Source of the DNA: Pseudevernia furfuracea
Lineage: Eukaryota; Ascomycota; Lecanoromycetes; Lecanorales; Parmeliaceae
NCBI GenBank assembly: GCA_022315425.1
Contig: JAIUPT010000038.1
Span: 1,054,001 to 1,118,000, forward strand
Length of the DNA: 64,000 nt
Direction of reading: 5' to 3'
A program made the position numbers and the translations under genes. Below the pieces are notes generated by a model. The model did not search any database, had not been told where the DNA came from, and saw only the letters and a list, made by a program, of their open reading frames with translations. This document shows, in pieces, positions 1 to 11,045 of the stretch. Within the stretch, counting starts at the first letter, position 1. Every line of letters starts with the position of its first letter.

Positions 1-1582
1 AATATACGTACCTGCAGTAGCTGTACCTGAAACTTGACCTCAAGTGGGTAAGCCTCGGGGGGCGAAGCAGCATTTTTCCCGGGCATTTTTGGGCAGCTGG
101 TTTGAGAGAGGTCAGAGATGCGTATCATTTTTGTTCCAGGGGCGGAGTCGATCAAGCCAAAGTTCTGAAACACGAGGACTTTGTGTGTCAGATTACACTC
201 AGCAGACAAAAGGCAAAAATTGCAAACAGGAGGACTGGTGTTTGGAAAGGAGCGCGGCAGATGATGGCGATGCTGCGCCCATTCACATTGTGGGAAATGT
301 ATGAGGCTCTGTTCTTTAGGTAAGAACTGTACTCGTACGTGCTGTCATCACAGCCCTAGGAAGTCATGTGCGAAAGTGCGAAAGAGTCGCTCTCGTATTC
401 CATAGTTGCATCGCATGATCAAGCCGGAGATAGATAGATAGATACTTTAGATACCTTACATATCTGTGACATCAACGGAACTTGCCGTATTCAGTGCCAT
501 TGTCCAAGTGCAAGAAGATCATTTCTGCGCAAGGTTACTGTTTACATGGAGGAATATCCGTGGAGGATTTGGCGAGGCTCTCTCCCCACAGTCCAAAGTT
601 CAAAACACAGATGCCCTCGTGCCTCTGTGCCTCTGTGCCTCTGTGCCTCTGCCTCACAGCAAGTCCACAGTCCGTCAGAATACATTATTGCGATTGCACC
701 GCATGATAGAGATCTGCACACCTCCTTCCCAGTTTTCCAATTTTCCAATTCCCATTTTCCATTTTCCATTTTCCCCTCTCAGTCAGCTCGCTAAGTTTTC
801 ACACTATAGTAGCCATCAGTAAGGTCAGTAAGGTGAGTAATGCAGAGAAGGGCAGATCAAAGCCTCAATCTTTAGAAAGTTCAAAGAGAACGGTGACCCG
901 AAAATAGAAATGATCTTCACCAATTGTAGACTAGCTCCCGTCCTTGAACCGCGCTTACTTGCTCCAACCGCCGGAGCAAGCAAGTTGAGCAAGAATGAAA
1001 CAAAGATAGAACGGAAAGTCAGCACCAAAAGACGATTGGGCCTATAGAACGAGACCTCGTCCAATCTTGACGGTCTTCCATAGGTCGACCTGCTTGACGC
1101 TTCTTCCCATCGTGGCCGAAGAAAGCTATGTTTCACATTTTAGCTACCTGAAGAAAAGATTCCAACAATAGCCCTTCTCCTCTGGCGCCAAGACCAAAAC
1201 AGGCACCACCTGGCACCAGAGACCGCCATCATGACCTGCATGTCCAGCTTGCTGTAGAGGATTTATAAGGTCGCTTGCTTCGCCTCAACCGCATCATGTT
1301 TACTTCTCCATAACGCAGGAGTAGTCGGTAACACACCACACCGATCAGGGGCAACTCTCTCACTGCTACCTTCTCTGCTTAGCCTTCTCTTTTTCTTCGC
1401 TTTTTCTTACCATTCACATGCTTCCTGCATCACAAATGTTTCCTAGCTTCATCTTACATATATAATCCAGGGCCTTCCTTGTCTTTCCGACGATCTTTTC
1501 CTTTCTCCATATACTTTCCTTCTCCTCCCTCCCGGTGAGGTGACATCAAAGTCGATCATTACATACTTTTCTTTATCATAAG
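1..1582. other. Gene-free left flank and Myb-gene promoter
   Basis: I see no convincing gene here. The short open frames (for example 44-304 on + and 825-1136 on -) have no recognisable domain. Simple-sequence patches are visible: GATA repeats at about 429-444, a GCCTCTGT run at about 617-654, and TTTTCCA-type repeats at about 730-775. The stretch from about 1360 to 1560 is strongly pyrimidine-rich, which is typical of the leader of a fungal gene, and it leads into the Myb-like gene that starts at 1583. Confidence 0.5.
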
Positions 1583-2556
1583 ATGCCCAGAGCACCAAAG
1601 CAAACTACCACACAATATCGATCAACGCCTTACCCAGTCGCTACTTCAAACACCTTGACACCTTCAGCTATGGCATCCCACCACACATCACCCCAGGCCT
1701 TGGCCTCGGACCGCCATGCATCCCAGTCCTGGCCCCCAGAGAACGATGAGCTGCTCATTCATGCTCGTCAACAAGGTCTCAATTGGCAGCCCATTGCCTC
1801 ACAGTACTTCCCCGACAAGACCGCCAATGCCTGCCGCAAGCGCCATGAAAGGCTCATGGACAAGCGGAACAGCGCCGACAACTGGGACGGCGTCAAAATG
1901 GAATCGCTAGCCAAAGCCTATGTCGACGTCCGCGAGCAAATGTGGAAAGTCCTCGCGGACAGAGTTGGTGAAAAATGGCAGAACGTCGAAGCAAAGGTAT
2001 GTCACCCTACTTGCGATTGAACCATGTTTACAGTGGCTGACAAGTGTTCCAGTGCATGGAGAAAGGCCTCAAGACTCTCCAGACGGCAGGCCGTACAGCC
2101 TCACGGCGCGAAGCTCGTGCGAACCTAGGCCATGACTTCGACTCCGACGACATCTCAGATAGTCGCTTTCTGCCATCCCGGCGAGAGCGCTCCCGATCGC
2201 ATCAAGACGAAGAAGACGGCTTCAACGACAGCGCCATTGGCCATGAAGACCACCCATTCATCAACAGCAATGCCTTCGGATCAAGTAGAGAGGAGCACCA
2301 GCAAGCCCCTTACTCCGCCGGCGGCATGTCCAATCCTTCACCTTCGTACAGCTCCGCCCGATCATTCAGCATCAACAGTAATGCCTCCTCTTCATTGCCA
2401 CGATTTACGCCCACAGTGACGGCCGCGCCTCAATTTCCTGCTATTCAACAGCAACCACAGACACTTCCGAGCTTCAGTGCTGCCTTTGGCATGCCAAGTA
2501 TCTCAGCAGTTTTACATCACTCGCCGCATAATTCGCCGGCTGTCTCGACTCACTAG
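1583..2556 (+). CDS. Myb/SANT-like DNA-binding protein
   Basis: Two exons, 1583-1996 and 2053-2556, with a 56-bp phase-0 intron (GTATGT..CAG), give about 305 residues. Residues about 48-95 form a Myb/SANT-like helix-turn-helix (QSWPPENDELL, then NWQPIASQYFPDKTANACRKR). A second weaker tryptophan-containing repeat follows at about 100-140 (DNWDGVKMESL, then MWKVLADRVGEKWQNVEAK) and runs across the splice junction. The rest is disordered, rich in Ser, Pro and Gln, as in fungal regulators. I infer a nuclear DNA-binding role, but no target or orthologue can be named. The ATG at 1583 is the first one after the CT-rich leader. The intron is required, because the first-exon frame stops inside it. 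Confidence 0.8.
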
Positions 2557-2842
2557 CGCAATAACGACGCATTAATCTTGCACTCTGATTTCTACTGCCT
2601 ACGACACCTATTTAGACTCCCTTTCTTTTCTACCTGTTCTTCCTGTTCTTCGTTTATATTTGCGAGGGGCATGTTACGATGTGAAGAAGACGATTTTCCT
2701 TATCTTTTGTACGACTAGAGATGGCGATGTATGACTACCGACTTTCTTTAACTTCAGGCTTACGAAAAAGCGTGCTTCATAGCTTGTATTATAACTGTCT
2801 AATGCTTAAACGTCTCATGCATGAGTACCACTTCAAGACTTG

Positions 2843-4597
2843 CTATATATCCTGTGCTTTCCAACAGTCCGCACCCAGAATTCCTCCATCTTCTGCACGA
2901 GGATCAATTGACCATTTCCGCAGTGCTCTCTGGATTATAAATTCGGAGTCAGTATTGCCTATTTGAGGGGGAATATTGAGCCTTGGAACATGTCTCCAGA
3001 GTATACAATCTCAAGACATGTCTCCAGACTCAAGACTGGGTCTAAAAGACGAGAAATGAGCTCCGAAAATACGTACGCATCTCAAATCGCTCTCCCATCC
3101 ATTCTCATACATTTCCATGCCGGTCCAAGCAACCATAGCTGCATTATCGGTGCATAGCTCAACAGGTGGGAAGGCGAGCTTGACGTCTGGGAAGCCGCGG
3201 GCTGTGAGGAAGGAACCGAGCCTATCATGACCCTAGTCAGAAAATGCGGGCACATGACTGTAAATAGCAACATCAACAGCAAGGACTTACACAGTCCTCA
3301 AAAACGCATTACTAGCCACGCCGCCGCTAACAACCAACGTTCCTACTCCGCTCCCTTTCTCTTTCAGATTTCGCAATGCCCATCCCACTCTACTGGCCAA
3401 ATGCTCAAACGCAAGCCTCATACTCTCGCTCGCCAGCTCTATCCTCTCCTCGTCTTCCATCATTCCTTTCCCTTCACAGATCCTCTTCACCGCGCTACCA
3501 AGACCCGAGAACGTAAACTCCATAGCTTTACTTTTGGTTCCTGACCTCGTCTCGGCGAGCGGTGGCACAAGCGCCCACTAGCAAATTTCGGAGTCAGCTT
3601 CCCAATTATGTTATTTAAAAACCGAGTAACAACAAAGATATATGAGGAGCAAACGGGGTGCTCAAATGGGCAGTTTGCTCCTGCGACATATGTCGCGATT
3701 CAAAAAGAAGTCTCGAACAGGAAGATATAACTTAGAAAAGTGCCTTACGCCCCATCTTGTAGTCTTTCTTGCGATCTCTTCTGCACGAGTAGTGGGTGCA
3801 GTGTAATTGAAGTCCGCTGAGCCATTGGGAAAAGCAAAGCGCTCGAGAAGGCGGCCGTACATTATTTCTCCTGTTTCCTTCAATACACCAGGCCGAAGCA
3901 CCAATCGCGCGATTTTGTCAATGCAGTCGCCAATGGCTATGTCTGTCGTCGTAGCTAGAATTTCATGGTCTGTCAAATCCCTCGAATGGACCAGCAAGGT
4001 GTGGCCACCGGAAACAAGTAGAGAGAGAAATGGGAAAGCGGGCGCTGCGTCGGGAGACCTGGCAGAAAGAGCTGACACGAGGCGAGGGGTGAGCGCGTGT
4101 GCTTGCATGTGGTTGACGCCCACGAGGGGGATCTGCCATGCGACCGCGAGGCCTTTCGCGGTGTCCAGGCCAGTGGTGAGGCTGGATCGCATGCCCGGTC
4201 CGCGAGTGACTGAGATGAAGTCGGGCTTGGAGCTTCCTGTATTTGGCAACACGAGAAGGGCCTTTGAAATCAGAGCCGCTAAGTTCTCCTGGTGGGATTC
4301 GAGTGATACAATGGGATGTATGCCGCCATGGATGCTGTTGTTGGCTGTGACTTTCTGGTGGAAGTGGAGCTGTGCTTGAGGAGCCGCATCATCGGATTTT
4401 TGGAGTATTGCTACCGATGTATCGTCACTGTCACTCCGTTATCAGATTAGATTGATGGTAATCAGACTAGGGAGTCATTTATACCATGAGGTTTCAATAG
4501 CAAGAGTTAAGAGGTTGCGGCGGCTATGCGCAAGATTTGCTGCTCGCGCAACAAAAATGGCTGGACGATGCAAACATCTTGAGTGCAATGCCAGCAT
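2843..4597 (-). CDS. qri7: Mitochondrial tRNA N6-adenosine threonylcarbamoyltransferase (Kae1/TsaD family, Qri7)
   Basis: Five exons on the minus strand (4597-4485, 4427-3749, 3577-3291, 3221-3077, 2929-2843) join in frame to 436 residues, close to yeast Qri7 (407). The family signature LAIETSCDDTSVAIL appears only after removing the 57-bp first intron. It is followed by HPIVSLESHQENLA, SVTRGPGMRSSL, the metal-ligand motif NHMQAHAL, and LLVSGGHTLL. The C-terminal half carries TFSGLGSAV, VVSGGVASNAFLRTVL and CTDNAAMVAW. The enzyme transfers the threonylcarbamoyl group to A37 of ANN-decoding tRNAs. The basic, Arg-rich N-terminus (MLALHSRCLHRPAIFVARAA) looks like a mitochondrial targeting peptide, which separates it from cytosolic Kae1. 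Introns 2 (171 bp) and 4 (147 bp) are introner-like, and the short last exon encodes ALRKWSIDPRAEDGG. Confidence 0.93.
2930..3076 (-). repeat. Introner-like intron 4 of qri7
   Basis: This 147-bp intron begins GTACGTATTTTCGGAG and ends with the shared block ATACTGACTCCGAATTT about 10 bases before the CAG acceptor. The same 3' block recurs in the other long introns of the window (3578-3748, 32178-32333, 34067-34230, 57141-57285). It also holds an internal near-repeat: TCTGGAGACATGT occurs twice, about 35 bases apart. Confidence 0.6.
3578..3748 (-). repeat. Introner-like intron 2 of qri7
   Basis: This 171-bp intron starts GTAAGGCACTTTTC. It holds the block GCGACATATGTCGCAGGAGC and the 3' block AAGCTGACTCCGAAATTT, and ends GCTAG. 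Both blocks recur in the chitinase and tvp38 introns. The palindrome GCGACATATGTCGC could form a stem. Splicing it out joins W-G to W-A-L-V-P-P-L-A-E, which restores the conserved Kae1 sequence, so it is a real intron. Confidence 0.72.
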
Positions 4598-4995
4598 CCG
4601 TTTACCAGCAATAGCTAGGGAGTAGAAATCACAAAAGCCTCAGAGGACCATCCCCTAGAGCAAATTGTCAACCAGGAAGAGAGAGAGTCCATCGAAATGG
4701 CGAGACCAACGCGGAATTGGTCCGCCCTCGAAATTCGAAATTTGTTCCAACAATTGTCCACGTTGAATACCCTTTACATCCCATCGAAAGATCCTCGCGC
4801 CTGACCTCAACCATGCCTCATTGGTCAAGACCTACACAGGAGAAGCAGCATTAGCAAAAAGTCTTCACAACCCAGAGGCTTTCCCTGACCCCTGAAGAAG
4901 CTCCGTGCCCCCCTTTGGAGAGGCTACGAAAACCCAATTTCGGAGACAGATCGAAGCAGAAAGCTCTCTTACGGGTGGGCAGCCATTGAGAGGCC
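4598..4995. promoter_or_regulatory. Divergent promoter region qri7 / mitochondrial carrier
   Basis: These 398 bp lie between two divergent start codons, both of nuclear genes for mitochondrial proteins, and must contain both promoters. I see no clear TATA box or named operator. Confidence 0.45.
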
Positions 4996-7226
4996 ATGGC
5001 GACTGCGAAACAAGCCGTCAAGGAGACTCTCCTGGGGACAACGAGGGAACCCGAACTCTCACAACAGACCAAAGCCACATTCGACCGCAACGCGAGGCAG
5101 GATGAGGCTACAGGCGATGCCTATATGATCGAGGAAGATTTCGTGAATGCAATTGCGCCCGCCAGTGAGAACTATGTAAGCTCTTGCACCAAATTTGCCC
5201 AGTCCACAAATTGGTTGAGAGAGAGATCTTCTGCTGACTTTGCTCGGAATCGCAGCACAAAATAAAAAGGGAGCAATATGCCATCTTGTTCCAGATCGCG
5301 GATCGAAAGAGAGTTGGACGAATAAATTTGCAGGACTGGGGGAGCTTCGAGAACCTGCTTGCTAAACCGGACGCCGAGTACGAGATTGCCTTTCGTCTAT
5401 TCGACGAAAATGGTAGAGGCTTAATTAAGTACGACGACTTCCAGAGACTATACAACATGAACAAAGGGTCCGAGACAATCCCATTCGATTGGGGCAGTGA
5501 GTGGGCATCCTTATACGTGGGATCGAAAAAGCACCGGCACGATATCACATATCCGCAATTCTCCCAAATGCTGCGGGGCCTACAAGGTGAGAGGATAAGG
5601 CAGGCATTTCATATCTTCGACAAAGACAAGGATGGTTATATAGACCCAGAAGATTTCCAGCGCATCATCTTGGAGACCGCGCGGCACAAATTGTCCGATC
5701 ACTTACTCGAAAACCTGCCCACACTATGCAATATCTCAACAGGCAGCAAGATTTCGTATGCGAACGTGCGAGCCTTTCAGAATGTTATTAGGGAGATGGA
5801 CTTGGTAGACCTCATCATTCGAAACGCCACCCAGAAAAGCGAGGATGGTACGATCACACGGACTGACTTTCTCAATGAAGCAGCACGGATAACAAGATTT
5901 TCTCTATTTACACCTATGGAGGCTGATATCCTCTTCCATTTCGCCGGCCTCGACGCACCATCAGGTCGACTGTCTCTCAGTGACTTTGCCAAAGTTCTCG
6001 ACTCTTCATGGCAGAGCGCTTATGCGCTGGGGATCGGGACAGCAGGTGCTGCCTCAGAGACAGCCGATAAGGCCATTTCGACGACACGAAGATATTTACA
6101 TAATGTATTGGAGTCCGCACACCACTTCGCCCTTGGAAGTATAGCAGGTGCTTTTGGCGCCTTCATGGTGTACCCAATCGACCTGGTAAAGACAAGAATG
6201 CAGAATCAACGAAGTCAACGTGTCGGGGAAATGTTGTATAAAAATTCCATCGATTGCGCGAGGAAAGTCATCAAAAATGAAGGCGCGAGAGGCCTATACT
6301 CGGGGGTTCTCCCGCAGCTGGTCGGTGTGGCGCCTGAAAAGGCTATCAAGCTCACAGTCAATGATTTGATCAGAGGTCACTACAGTAATCCGGAAACTGG
6401 AGCCATATGGTGGCCACACGAAATCGTCGCTGGTGCTTCAGCAGGTGCCTGTCAAGTGGTACGCCGTACCACTTTCGTCCCAAAACACGTTGTGCTGACT
6501 TAAAACCAGGTCTTTACGAACCCTCTGGAAATCGTCAAAATCAGGTTGCAAGTACAAGGAGAAGTCGCCAAAACAGTCGAGGGCGTTCCTCGAAGATCTG
6601 CAATGTGGATTGTGAAGAACCTAGGTCTTGTTGGCCTGTACAAAGGTGCGAGTGCTTGCTTGCTGCGAGACGTGCCGTTCTCCGGAATCTATTTCCCAAC
6701 GTACAATCACCTCAAACGCGACTTTTTCGGTGAAGGCCCAAATAAGAAATTGGGTGTAATCCAACTCCTCACCGCAGGCGCGATTGCTGGCATGCCCGCA
6801 GCATACCTCACCACGCCTTGTGATGTCATTAAGACTCGTCTTCAGGTCGAAGCACGGAAAGGCGACACTAAGTACACCTCTCTCCGGCACTGCGCGAGTA
6901 CTGTGTACAAAGAGGAAGGCTTCCGAGCTTTCTTCAAGGGCGGACCAGCTCGAGTGTTGAGATCGTCGCCCCAATTCGGGTTCACGCTTGCAGGTTACGA
7001 AGTCCTACAGAAGCTGCTGCCCATGCCAGGAAGCCAGAGCGAAGCACCTTCAGTAGGAGGGCACGCTGAGCCTGCTGTCGGATTGCAAGAAGCGAAGGCA
7101 CCGTTACCGTATCTGAGAAGTCGAAATGCATTAAAAATCATACTTGATTTAGATTCTCAATTCGGAAGGCCAAAGATCCCCGCTGGCAAGGGTTGGGTGC
7201 CGCTGTCCGGAGTTGGTGCGAGTTAA
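4996..7226 (+). CDS. agc1: Mitochondrial Ca2+-binding aspartate/glutamate carrier (AGC1/Aralar type)
   Basis: Three exons (4996-5175, 5256-6458, 6510-7226; introns of 80 and 51 bp, both phase 0) give 699 residues, normal for fungal AGC1. The N-terminal half is an EF-hand regulatory domain. The clearest loop is FDKDKDGYIDPEDF at about 181-194, and degenerate hands lie before and after it. The C-terminal half (from about residue 348) is a three-repeat mitochondrial carrier with the signatures PIDLVKTR, PLEIVKIR and PCDVIKTR. The protein sits in the inner mitochondrial membrane and exchanges glutamate for aspartate, supporting the malate-aspartate shuttle and nitrogen metabolism, with Ca2+ sensed on the outer face. 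The C-terminal tail of about 70 residues beyond the carrier fold shows no motif. The N-terminus is hydrophilic. Confidence 0.94.
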
Positions 7227-7655
7227 GTCCATTGTAAGGGTGGGTGAATAAGAGTAGCACTTTCTACAGGTTACATGCATGGCGTGCAGCTTGTTCGTTC
7301 TATCGCATTGCATCAGAAGTCCAGAGATTCCGTCTCACCACCGTGGATAGGCTGCGCATCAGCTTGTTAGAAGTGGTTCAAAAGTCACGGGTGGAACCAG
7401 CCCTTAAAATATGGACAAGTTTTCACACGGACAAGAAAATTCTTTTGCTGCGTGAACTTCAGACCCTAGTATTCTTGTTCGCGAGTTGCATCTTTTCTTA
7501 GGGATGAAGCCCGAAATCGGGATCAAAACACAACAATCCAACGCCTCACTCGGCTGTCGGGTGCAATGTGGGACTTGAACATTTGATTTTTGCCGGTCAA
7601 ATTGTCCCTCTTTGCATGACTTTTGGGCCGTTCTCTTACATAGATAGTAAGGGTC
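7227..7655. other. Convergent intergenic region
   Basis: This stretch lies between the carrier stop codon and the stop codon of the minus-strand glycosylase-like gene and should hold both 3' untranslated regions. The open frame at 7244-7501 has no recognisable motif, and I do not call it a gene. Confidence 0.5.
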
Positions 7656-8633
7656 TCAGGCTGCTTCGGACTTTATAGAGTCTATGTTGCCTTCGAGATC
7701 CGCCCCAACCGCTCTCTCCAAAATTCGTACAAAAGCTTTCCTTTTCTTCTCCTCCTCATCTTTAGCCTCGATATCCTTTACCTCAAGCTTCTCCCAATTT
7801 TCATCCAACATTTCCCTCAACTCCTCCGTACTACCAGGCAATCCCAACTTCTCAACCGCCGCCAGCGTCCTCTGATCAACAAAAGGATAGAACTTCGGCC
7901 AAACACCCTGTATCCTTCGCCCGAAAATGTCGAGCCCCGTCTTCCCCAACCCCTTCACATTCTTCCTCAACAGCTCCCTCTCCCTTTCACAATCATGCTC
8001 ACTCTCCTCCCTCACCCGCTCCAAACTCACGTCCTCGTCCCCGTACCCTAAGCTATCAATGACTGCGTCGGCCAGCAACACCAGCTCTTGAGCAGTTTTC
8101 TGCCGGTGCTGCGTCCGCGCTTTGTCCAAGGCTTCTCTACAACCCTCATTCCCGGCTTCTCGAATCTTCTTTGGTGTAGTGAATCCGTACGGCGCATTGA
8201 AGATCGTCCGGATGGATCGCAACCCCAACATGTGGCCAATAGGTCGGCTCAGTATCACAGCGCAGACCAATTCTTCAAAAGGGGTGAATGTCGAGGTGCT
8301 ATAAGTCCTGATTCCTGGCCCGCGGGTTCTCAAATCTTCGGCTTCGTCTTTCGGACGGCAAAGGTCCAGTGAAGGGGGCGAAAGCAGGAACTGGAGCAAT
8401 TTAACAGCCTCGACCGGGGCGGAAGGTGCTGCACTGCGAGCGGAACGGCGAGGTACTTTGTTCGGTTCAGACGGGGCAGGGGCTTTGCGCTTCTTGGGCA
8501 CCCCAACGGCTTTAGCACCATCGTTCGTCTTACTGGTCGGGGCTTCGGTTCTGGATTCGGCTGGAGGACTCGCGCCGGCCTCGGTGGGCTTCTCGGTGGC
8601 AGAGCCTGTGATCTGAGCCTTTTTGGGAGGCAT
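7656..8633 (-). CDS. HhH-GPD DNA glycosylase-like protein
   Basis: Intronless, 325 residues. The first 75 residues are basic and Pro/Ala/Ser-rich with Lys-Arg clusters (PKKRK, PRRSARS), likely disordered and nuclear. The core from about residue 76 resembles the helical HhH-GPD fold of base-excision-repair glycosylases. A helix-hairpin-helix sits at about 225-236 (NVKGLGKTGLDIF). It is followed after about 17 residues by FVDQRTLAAVEKLGL, whose Asp at about 253 occupies the place of the catalytic Asp of the family (VDxxVxR). There is no iron-sulfur cysteine cluster, so it is not a classical Nth/MutY enzyme. Base specificity cannot be read from the sequence, and activity is unproven. It shares a 325-bp divergent promoter with bub2. 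Confidence 0.72.
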   Translation of the reverse strand: MPPKKAQITGSATEKPTEAGASPPAESRTEAPTSKTNDGAKAVGVPKKRKAPAPSEPNKVPRRSARSAAPSAPVEAVKLLQFLLSPPSLDLCRPKDEAEDLRTRGPGIRTYSTSTFTPFEELVCAVILSRPIGHMLGLRSIRTIFNAPYGFTTPKKIREAGNEGCREALDKARTQHRQKTAQELVLLADAVIDSLGYGDEDVSLERVREESEHDCERERELLRKNVKGLGKTGLDIFGRRIQGVWPKFYPFVDQRTLAAVEKLGLPGSTEELREMLDENWEKLEVKDIEAKDEEEKKRKAFVRILERAVGADLEGNIDSIKSEAA

Positions 8634-8958
8634 TGCGGTCGATGGCCAAAGGGTTGAATGGTTGTGAGAAAGCCATCAAGTCAGATACTGGTTGCGCCAA
8701 AATACCTAGGTAGACGTCATGAAGCAGCGATTGAATTTTGGAGTCGCCCTTAGCCTGACGCGCTAAACACGCGATACGCGAATTATACTTTAGCTGCCAA
8801 GCCTCGGGATGGATCAACATTCTTCCGGAAAGCACTTCTATTCCTCCCGTAAGCATCGTGCATTACCTTTCTGTCCCACACATGCTGGTTGATACTCATC
8901 ATTCCTACATTTCTGTTACGAAGCTCAGAATTAGCATCGCCTTGGGTCCAGTTAAGAT
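8634..8958. promoter_or_regulatory. Divergent promoter region glycosylase-like / bub2
   Basis: These 325 bp between two divergent ATGs must carry both promoters. No distinct element was recognised. Confidence 0.4.
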
Positions 8959-10432
8959 ATGACGAGCTCTCCCAGCAAGAACGCTCCTCATCTACCTCCT
9001 TCCTCGACAGGTCCGCACCTCGGTTCGCCTAGAAGCCTGGGCCGACTTCGACAGCAAAAATCCGCTCATCAATTGTCGTCCAATTACGCTGCACTCAACG
9101 GTCCTTCCCTTATATCACAGCAACGGCAGCTGCAGCAGCGAATTACAAACATCTCTCAAACTACCTCAATACCACCTCCGCCTGTCCCTGCCATACCTTC
9201 ACCGCAGAAGCACATCCGAGCACGCTCCAACAGCGATGCTGTTGTCCCAAACCCAGTAAACGTTGGACCATCGCTCCGGCGAATTCAATTGCCAAAGAAA
9301 CCTGTAGACCCAAAAGACGAATTAAGGTCTCTCATACGACATGGACCAAGAAGCGATGTGCCGGATGCGCTACAAAATCTGCGACACTGGATCTTGGTTG
9401 ATGGACTAGAGGCGGACAATGATGGCATGGTAAAGTTCTTCGCAGCGCCCAAAGGATGACTACTGATTCGGCGTTCGTAGTCTGATCTTCGCATCTATGT
9501 CTGGCTGATTCTCTTAAACTCTCCACCACTTTCAACAGACATCTACCTCGACCTAATACGCCGTGGCCCTTCCCCAGCATACGCAAAAATACGCAACGAT
9601 ACGCATCGCACTTTGATGACGAATGTGCTGTTCCAGCGAAGAGTCCGGGAAAATTCCATTATCCGCCTTCTTAATGCAGTGGCTTGGAAGTTACACGATG
9701 CAAAGTCAGATCGATTGACGGACTCGGGTAGAATCACCAACGCCTCCAACGAGCTTGGCAGCCCAGAATTGCAACACGCTTCGCCAGCCATAAAGCATGC
9801 AAAGGGAGCCTCAACAGCAACGAATGATGGCTCCGAGGCAGGGGGCTCTGAACCGGGAATCTACGTTCAAGGCATGAACGTGCTTTGCGCTCCCTTTTTA
9901 TACACCTGCCGAACCGAACCGCAAGCCTTTATTGCCTTCTATCATTTCATCACCCGAGAGTGCCCTGGCTACATCCGTGGCGCTATGGATGGTGTTCACA
10001 AGGGGGTCGCCTTGGTGGAGAGATGCCTTACTGTCGCTGATGCAAGACTATCAGCTTACTTGACATCTAAGGGAGTGAACGCGCAGATCTACGCCTTCGC
10101 ATCAGTTCTAACCATGTCTGCATGCACGCCGCCGTTACCCGAGGTTCTTCTACTCTGGGACTTTCTCTTCGCTTATGGTTCGCATTTAAATATCTTGTGC
10201 ATCTGTTCTCAACTCATGATGATGAGGGAGGAACTTCTTGCGGATCCCAGGTACGTAGCAGAAAGCCGCGGCTTAAAAAAAATTCAAATGCTAACATGCG
10301 CATGTCAGTCCCGGAAAGCTGCTTAGATCTTTCCCACCATTGCAAGCCAAGGAGATCATTGCGTTGACTGTCAACCTCGTGCGCAAGATTCCCTCTGACC
10401 TCTACGAAGAGCTTGTACACCATGCAGAATGA
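8959..10432 (+). CDS. bub2: Bub2/Cdc16-type TBC GTPase-activating protein of the mitotic exit/septation network
   Basis: Three exons (8959-9429, 9481-10250, 10309-10432; introns of 51 and 58 bp) give 454 residues. An N-terminal disordered segment of about 115 residues precedes a TBC domain. Both GAP catalytic elements are present: the Arg finger in IRNDTHRTL (Arg at about 200) and the Gln finger in YVQGMN (Gln at about 287). The rest of the domain follows, with AFIAFYHF, LPEVLLLWDFLFAYG and the C-terminal PPLQAKEIIALTVNLVRKIP. Bub2/Cdc16 acts with Bfa1/Byr4 at spindle pole bodies on the Tem1/Spg1 GTPase to hold back mitotic exit or septation. An acidic and Ser-rich insert at about 222-280 separates the two fingers and is longer than in compact TBC domains. 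The extended N-terminus is typical of filamentous fungi. Confidence 0.9.
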
Positions 10433-11045
10433 AGAATATGCAAGAATAAGTCGATGACCAGACTTCTGGGCACATGCGTCCGCCACTCAAGACCACTGCT
10501 TTGACGGTCTCCACCAACGTGGGAAAACAACTTAGCTCGTTTCACGAACGAAGGTCTCCGGTTCCTCGAACTACATTGCACGCTGTTATGCGACAGCTAA
10601 AACAAGTGGCCATCTTAAACCCAAAGCACTGACCCGACCGAGTGAGATCGAGATGCGCACCTCGGACGAATTCCCCCGACATTACTCTCATCGGCACAAC
10701 ACCCTAAAGTCATTTTCGGATTTGAGGCAATGCTGAATGAATCGGGCCAATATCCTATTGTGGGAAAGCCTGGTGGCTTGTCGGTACGCCCCAGAATGCG
10801 GGGTTTGGGACCTGTACGGAGTAGTCTTTCCACTGTGACAAGAATGCAATATGAGGTCAGAACCTGCAGCTTCTTAACTCGCGCTAATCTATGCACTCTT
10901 CCGTGCAACTTCAAGTGGTCTTGAACTTTGCCCTCCCACACACCCTCAGTATCTTGCTCCAGAGTGAGGTTTAAACGAACACTTTGAAATTTTTTGCAGA
11001 TTCTTTGCTCTGCTGTGCCTAGTGGTTGCAGCCCAACGCTTCATC
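10433..11045. other. Intergenic region upstream of the SDR gene
   Basis: This holds the bub2 3' end and the promoter of the downstream dehydrogenase. I see no coding potential with a recognisable motif and no repeat. Confidence 0.45.

Noticed and set aside
429..444. GATA repeats as a regulatory cluster
   Set aside because: A simple microsatellite far from any start codon. Nothing shows binding by a GATA factor.
617..654. Short direct repeats as a CRISPR-like array
   Set aside because: Simple GCCTCTGT slippage repeat without spacers, in a fungal genome.
3807..4379. 190-codon plus-strand open frame
   Set aside because: Antisense to the conserved Kae1 core of qri7.
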